A stretch of DNA of 50,424 nucleotides from contig CAKKSD010000005.1 of the NCBI GenBank assembly GCA_919902995.1, forward strand, positions 7,796-58,219, given 5' to 3'. The position numbers and the translations under genes were made by a program. Every line of letters begins with the position of its first letter. Position 1 is the first letter of the stretch. The notes under the pieces are model-generated. The model was given only the letters and a program-made list of their open reading frames with translations. It ran no database searches and was not told the DNA's origin. Source of the stretch: Thermodesulfovibrionia bacterium (GTDB lineage: Bacteria > Nitrospirota > Thermodesulfovibrionia > JACRGW01). Positions 47,176 through 50,424 of the stretch are shown here, piece after piece.

Positions 47176-48429
47176 ATGGAGTCAATTCCTAAAAGAAGGG
47201 TTGTTATTACAGGCTTGGGTCTTGTTACGCCCCTTGGAATCGGTGTAGAGAAAAGCTGGGATGCCCTCTGTAATGGAGACTCTGGTGTTTCAAAAATAAC
47301 CCTTTTTGACCCAAAAGACTTACCTGCCCAGATAGCTGCTGAAATTAAGGGTTTTAATCCCTCTGATTGGATCGAACATAAAGAGATAAAAAAGATGGAC
47401 CGGTTCACCCATTTAGCCATTGCAGCAAGTCAGATAGCTATGGATGATTCAGGAGTCAAAATCAGCGAGGAGAATGCAGAAAGAATAGGCGTAATCGTTG
47501 GGTCTGGAATGGGCGGAATGGCAGCCATTGAGTATTATCATACTATTCTCACGGAAAAAGGTCCAAAAAGAATTTCTCCATTCTTTATTCCTATGACAAT
47601 AATAAACCTTGCCTCTGGTCAGATATCTATAAGGTTTGGTGCAAAGGGACCAAACTCTGCACCAGTTACTGCTTGTGCTGCAGGAACTCATGCCATAGGC
47701 GAGTCGTTCAGGATAATCCAGAGGGGAGACGCTGATATCATGATAACCGGGGGGACTGAAGCAGTCATTACACCACTGGCTATTGGAGGTTTCTGTTCAA
47801 TGAAGGCTCTATCCACCCGCAATCATGACCCGAAAAGAGCAAGCCGTCCATTTGATAAAGATAGGGATGGATTTGTCATGGGTGAAGGTGCAGGAATCAT
47901 CGTCCTTGAATCTCTCGAATCTGCACTCAGCAGAAGTGCACGGATATATGCAGAGGTAATTGGATTCGGTATGAGCGGAGACGCATACCATATATCATCC
48001 CCCTCACCTAATGGTGAAGGTGCCGCGAGGTGTATGGCTATTGCATTAAAGGATAGTGGCATAGATCCTTCAGAGATTAATTATATAAATGCCCATGGCA
48101 CATCAACAAAATATGGCGATGAACTCGAGACAAAGGCAATAAAGACTGTCTTTGGCGAACATGCCTATAGACTCAAGGTAAGTTCCACAAAATCTATGAC
48201 AGGTCATCTACTTGGTGCCGCTGGTGGTGTTGAAGCAGTTATCACTGCACTCGCAATAAAGACAGGAATTATCCCACCAACAATAAATCTCGATAACCCT
48301 GATCCAGAATGTGATATCGATTATGTCCCCAATAAAGCCGTAAAGACAAATCCAAAAGTTGCCATGTCTAATTCCTTTGGCTTTGGAGGTACAAATGCCT
48401 GCCTTATCTTAAGGCGTTATGAAGGTTAA
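47176..48429 (+). CDS. fabF: 3-oxoacyl-ACP synthase II (FabF)
   Basis: Elongating condensing enzyme, 417 aa. [20 protein letters not shown] at the N-terminus, catalytic Cys167 in [32 protein letters not shown] and [20 protein letters not shown] with the two His residues, and [13 protein letters not shown]. Its SD is inside the upstream hairpin. Overlaps rnc by 11 bp. Confidence 0.97.
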   Translation: MESIPKRRVVITGLGLVTPLGIGVEKSWDALCNGDSGVSKITLFDPKDLPAQIAAEIKGFNPSDWIEHKEIKKMDRFTHLAIAASQIAMDDSGVKISEENAERIGVIVGSGMGGMAAIEYYHTILTEKGPKRISPFFIPMTIINLASGQISIRFGAKGPNSAPVTACAAGTHAIGESFRIIQRGDADIMITGGTEAVITPLAIGGFCSMKALSTRNHDPKRASRPFDKDRDGFVMGEGAGIIVLESLESALSRSARIYAEVIGFGMSGDAYHISSPSPNGEGAARCMAIALKDSGIDPSEINYINAHGTSTKYGDELETKAIKTVFGEHAYRLKVSSTKSMTGHLLGAAGGVEAVITALAIKTGIIPPTINLDNPDPECDIDYVPNKAVKTNPKVAMSNSFGFGGTNACLILRRYEG

Positions 48430-49201
48430 TTTGACTAAAGACTCGATGTTAAAATCTGAAGCTGGAGATTCCGGACAAGATTCAGGAAAGAATTCTTATA
48501 TACCCCCTGAAATAGAAAGAAAAATCCATTATATCTTTCATAAAAAAAATCTCCTCATCGAATCTTTAACACATAAGTCTTACTCAAATGAGCAAAAACT
48601 ACTATATAGCAATGAACGTCTTGAATTCCTCGGAGATGCAGTCCTTAACATGATTATCAGCGATTATCTTATAAAGAGATTTCCAGACTATCCAGAAGGA
48701 GATCTGAGCAAACTTAGAGCAATGATAGTTAATGAAAATGCGCTAGCAAGAATTGCAGAGAGGATAGGACTCGGTAAGGATCTCCTTCTCGGAAAAGGTG
48801 AAGAAATGACAGGAGGGAGAGAAAAGCCTTCCCTTCTTTCAGATGCTTTCGAGGCATTGATTGCTGCCATCTATCTCGATGGTGGCATTAACGAGGCTTT
48901 ATCTTTTGTAAATAAATATTTTGATGAAGAGATTATGATGTCCGTTTCAAAGAGTATTTCCTATGATTTCAAGACAGACCTTCAGGAATACTGTCAGGGA
49001 AAGTTCGGAATACTGCCTAAATACAATGTTGCCAGGGAATCAGGCCCTGACCATAAAAAGATCTTCGAGGTAAGGCTCTTCATAAAGGATGTCCATTACG
49101 GAACAGGAATAGGTAAAACAAAAAAGGAGGCTGAACAGAAAGCTGCAAGGGAATCACTTGAAAGATTAAAAAGAGAAGAAAGTAACTCAATGCAAAATTA
49201 A
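48419..49201 (+). CDS. rnc: Ribonuclease III
   Basis: Double-stranded RNA endonuclease, 260 aa. The RNase III signature [20 protein letters not shown] (residues 65-84, with catalytic Glu69 and Asp73) and [15 protein letters not shown], then a dsRBD at about 185-255 ([15 protein letters not shown] ... [18 protein letters not shown]). The first 28 residues before the family start are extra, polar and probably disordered. The fabF-rnc arrangement is common. The last codons overlap a heptad array. Confidence 0.96.
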   Translation: MKVNLTKDSMLKSEAGDSGQDSGKNSYIPPEIERKIHYIFHKKNLLIESLTHKSYSNEQKLLYSNERLEFLGDAVLNMIISDYLIKRFPDYPEGDLSKLRAMIVNENALARIAERIGLGKDLLLGKGEEMTGGREKPSLLSDAFEALIAAIYLDGGINEALSFVNKYFDEEIMMSVSKSISYDFKTDLQEYCQGKFGILPKYNVARESGPDHKKIFEVRLFIKDVHYGTGIGKTKKEAEQKAARESLERLKREESNSMQN

Positions 49202-49249
49202 CAATTAGCATTTTAAATTTTCAATGCTAAATGATAACTTTAAAATGAC
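49187..49249. repeat. Heptad array joining rnc and purM, 9 units
   Basis: Nine AT-rich 7-mers in phase (TCAATGC, AAAATTA, ACAATTA, GCATTTT, AAATTTT, CAATGCT, AAATGAT, AACTTTA, AAATGAC). It contains the rnc stop and both candidate purM start codons (49224 and 49245). Confidence 0.75.
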
Positions 49250-50282
49250 GATAAAAGGTATTACCTATAAAGAAGCAGGCGTAGACATTTATCGAGGCAA
49301 TGAATTCGTGAAGAGAATAAAACCTCTTGTAATGAGTACCCTGAGGCCTGAGGCTATTGGAGGAATTGGTGGATTCGGAGGTCTATTCAGGATTAATCTT
49401 AAAAAATATAAAGATCCTGTTCTTGTATCAAGCACCGATGGGGTTGGGACAAAACTGAAAATAGCCTTCATGATGGACAGACACGACACAGTAGGAATTG
49501 ACCTTGTTGCGATGGGTGTTAACGATATCCTTGTTCATGGTGCGGAGCCTCTTTTCTTTTTGGATTACCTCTCTACAGGAAAGCTCCGGACTGAGAAGGC
49601 GATTGAAATAATAAAAGGTATTGTAAAGGGATGCAAAGATGCAGGATGCACCCTCCTTGGAGGAGAGACTGCCGAGATGCCGAATTTCTATAGAAATGGT
49701 GAGTATGACCTTGCAGGTTTTGCAGTTGGCATCGTAGAGAAGAAAAAGATTATTGATGGTTCGAATATAAGACAGGGTGATCTCCTAATTGGTCTCGCAT
49801 CAAGCGGGCTCCATAGCAATGGATATTCACTTGTAAGGAAGGTTCTTCTTGAAAAAATGAATTATACAGTTACCGATAGAATAAAAGGACTCAAAAGACC
49901 TTTGGGTGAGGAACTCCTCACCCCTACAAGAATCTATGTAAAAACGGTTCTTAAACTTTTACAGGAGTTTAATATCAAAGGCATGGCCCATATAACAGGA
50001 GGGGGCATAACAGAAAACCTTCCGAGGGTTCTTCCGAATGGGCTTTCAGCTTTAATAAAGAAAGGCAGTTGGAGAATTCATCCTATATTCAATATAATCC
50101 AGGAAAAGGGAAATATCTCAGAACCTGAGATGTACAGGACATTCAATATGGGAATTGGCTTCATCCTCGTCGTATCGGAAAAAGAGGTAGATTCTACGCT
50201 CTTAAAACTTAAACGGTTCGGTGAGAAGGCTTATATTATAGGGAAAATAGAGAAGGGGAAGAGAGAGGTCAGGTATATATAG
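49245..50282 (+). CDS. purM: Phosphoribosylformylglycinamidine cyclo-ligase PurM
   Basis: Makes AIR in purine synthesis. 345 aa from ATG 49245: MTIKGITYKEAGVDIYRGNE is the family start; an in-frame ATG at 49224 would add seven residues that come from a repeat array. LVSSTDGVGTKLKIAF, GIDLVAMGVNDILVHGAEPL, LLGGETAEMPNFY, GLASSGLHSNGYSLVRK and HITGGGITENLPRVLP are all intact. No good SD before either start. Confidence 0.96.
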   Translation: MTIKGITYKEAGVDIYRGNEFVKRIKPLVMSTLRPEAIGGIGGFGGLFRINLKKYKDPVLVSSTDGVGTKLKIAFMMDRHDTVGIDLVAMGVNDILVHGAEPLFFLDYLSTGKLRTEKAIEIIKGIVKGCKDAGCTLLGGETAEMPNFYRNGEYDLAGFAVGIVEKKKIIDGSNIRQGDLLIGLASSGLHSNGYSLVRKVLLEKMNYTVTDRIKGLKRPLGEELLTPTRIYVKTVLKLLQEFNIKGMAHITGGGITENLPRVLPNGLSALIKKGSWRIHPIFNIIQEKGNISEPEMYRTFNMGIGFILVVSEKEVDSTLLKLKRFGEKAYIIGKIEKGKREVRYI

Positions 50283-50296
50283 CGAATTCACCTTAA

Positions 50297-50424
50297 CTAT
50301 CTCGGTCTTGCCGGCGCCGCAGTAACCTTTCGTCCTCCGATCATACTCTTTTGCAGGGCATCAATAACTCTTTCTGCAGAATCCCTCGGCACTTCAACAA
50401 AGGTAAACTTTTCCAGTATTCTGA
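50297..50424 (-). CDS. DEAD-box RNA helicase, C-terminal end (partial)
   Basis: The last 41 codons of a gene entering from the right. The peptide reads ILEKFTFVEVPRDSAERVID, ending in MIGGRKVTAAPARPR, which is the C-terminal RNA-binding domain (DbpA/CsdA type: FVEVP...AxxVIxAL...GRKV). Convergent with purM, 14 bp between the stops. The helicase core lies outside, so the call is based on this domain only. Confidence 0.75.
   Translation of the reverse strand, partial: RILEKFTFVEVPRDSAERVIDALQKSMIGGRKVTAAPARPR

Noticed and set aside
48419-48510. The rnc 5' end considered another heptad array
   Set aside because: Some 7-mers look alike (AAATCTG, AAGCTGG, AGATTCC), but the phase cannot be followed for more than a few units.

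Overview
The window comes from an AT-rich, diderm (Gram-negative type) bacterial chromosome. Type IV pilus secretin genes, the LPS export protein LptD, a TonB-dependent B12 receptor and dTDP-rhamnose genes all require an outer membrane. The gene mix (RuMP-type HPS/PHI pair, FmdE-like protein, EtfA with an N-terminal ferredoxin, an EcfT-TruA overlap) would suit Nitrospirota or a Thermodesulfovibrio- or delta-proteobacterium-like anaerobe. That placement is inference with low confidence. I see no rRNA, tRNA, CRISPR array, transposase or prophage.

Layout. (1) 1-4607, minus strand: pilM-N-O-P-Q, with pilQ running off the left edge and carrying internal duplications. (2) 4726-17896, minus strand: a corrinoid uptake and late cobalamin assembly region. 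A cobalamin riboswitch with an intrinsic terminator (17661-17896) leads btuF-btuC-btuD-cobU-cobT-cobS-cobC-cobQ-cbiB-cobD; a second cobalamin riboswitch (7580-7810) leads btuB, a tonB-like gene and yacG. (3) 17983-24567: hexulose-phosphate synthase and isomerase, an FmdE-like protein, two membrane proteins, HtpX, a small cupin, an Nfu-type scaffold and an M29 aminopeptidase. (4) 24638-34021, minus strand: a tight envelope-sugar operon folC-lptD-rfbA-rfbC-rfbB-rfbD-ugd-uxs. (5) 34121-38758: AMIN-domain amidase, ecfT-truA, a methyltransferase flanked by palindromes, psiE and a small Cys-rich protein. (6) 38878-49201, plus strand: the fatty-acid cluster yceD-rpmF-plsX-fabH-[acyl-CoA dehydrogenase-etfB-etfA]-fabD-fabG-acpP-fabF-rnc, behind a perfect-consensus sigma70 promoter. 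Then purM and the 3' end of a convergent DEAD-box helicase gene.

The most unusual signal is a dispersed set of about twenty short arrays with a strict 7-bp period. Unit sequences differ between arrays (GAGTGAC, GAGTTCA, CCCTTGM, AAATTTA, GATGCAT, GAGTTCC and others), but the period is constant, and in several arrays the unit changes along the array without loss of phase. They lie between genes, at gene starts and stops, inside a riboswitch, and inside coding regions (cobD, cobQ three times, cobS, cobU, btuF, rfbD, folC, etfA), where they are translated without breaking the frame. They resemble in form the heptanucleotide STRR repeats of filamentous cyanobacteria, but here the period is conserved rather than the sequence. 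Larger palindromic repeats (two with GTCATTCC ends, two CCCCC/GGGGG elements, two GTCAYSCTGAA elements) also overlap gene ends and contribute coding sequence.

The genes form coherent systems: BtuB/TonB and BtuFCD import corrinoids, while CobQ, CbiB, CobD, CobU, CobT, CobS and CobC finish the molecule, under B12 feedback through two riboswitches. The fab cluster makes acyl chains and couples to an acyl-CoA dehydrogenase/ETF module. The rfb, ugd, uxs and lptD genes build and export surface polysaccharide.
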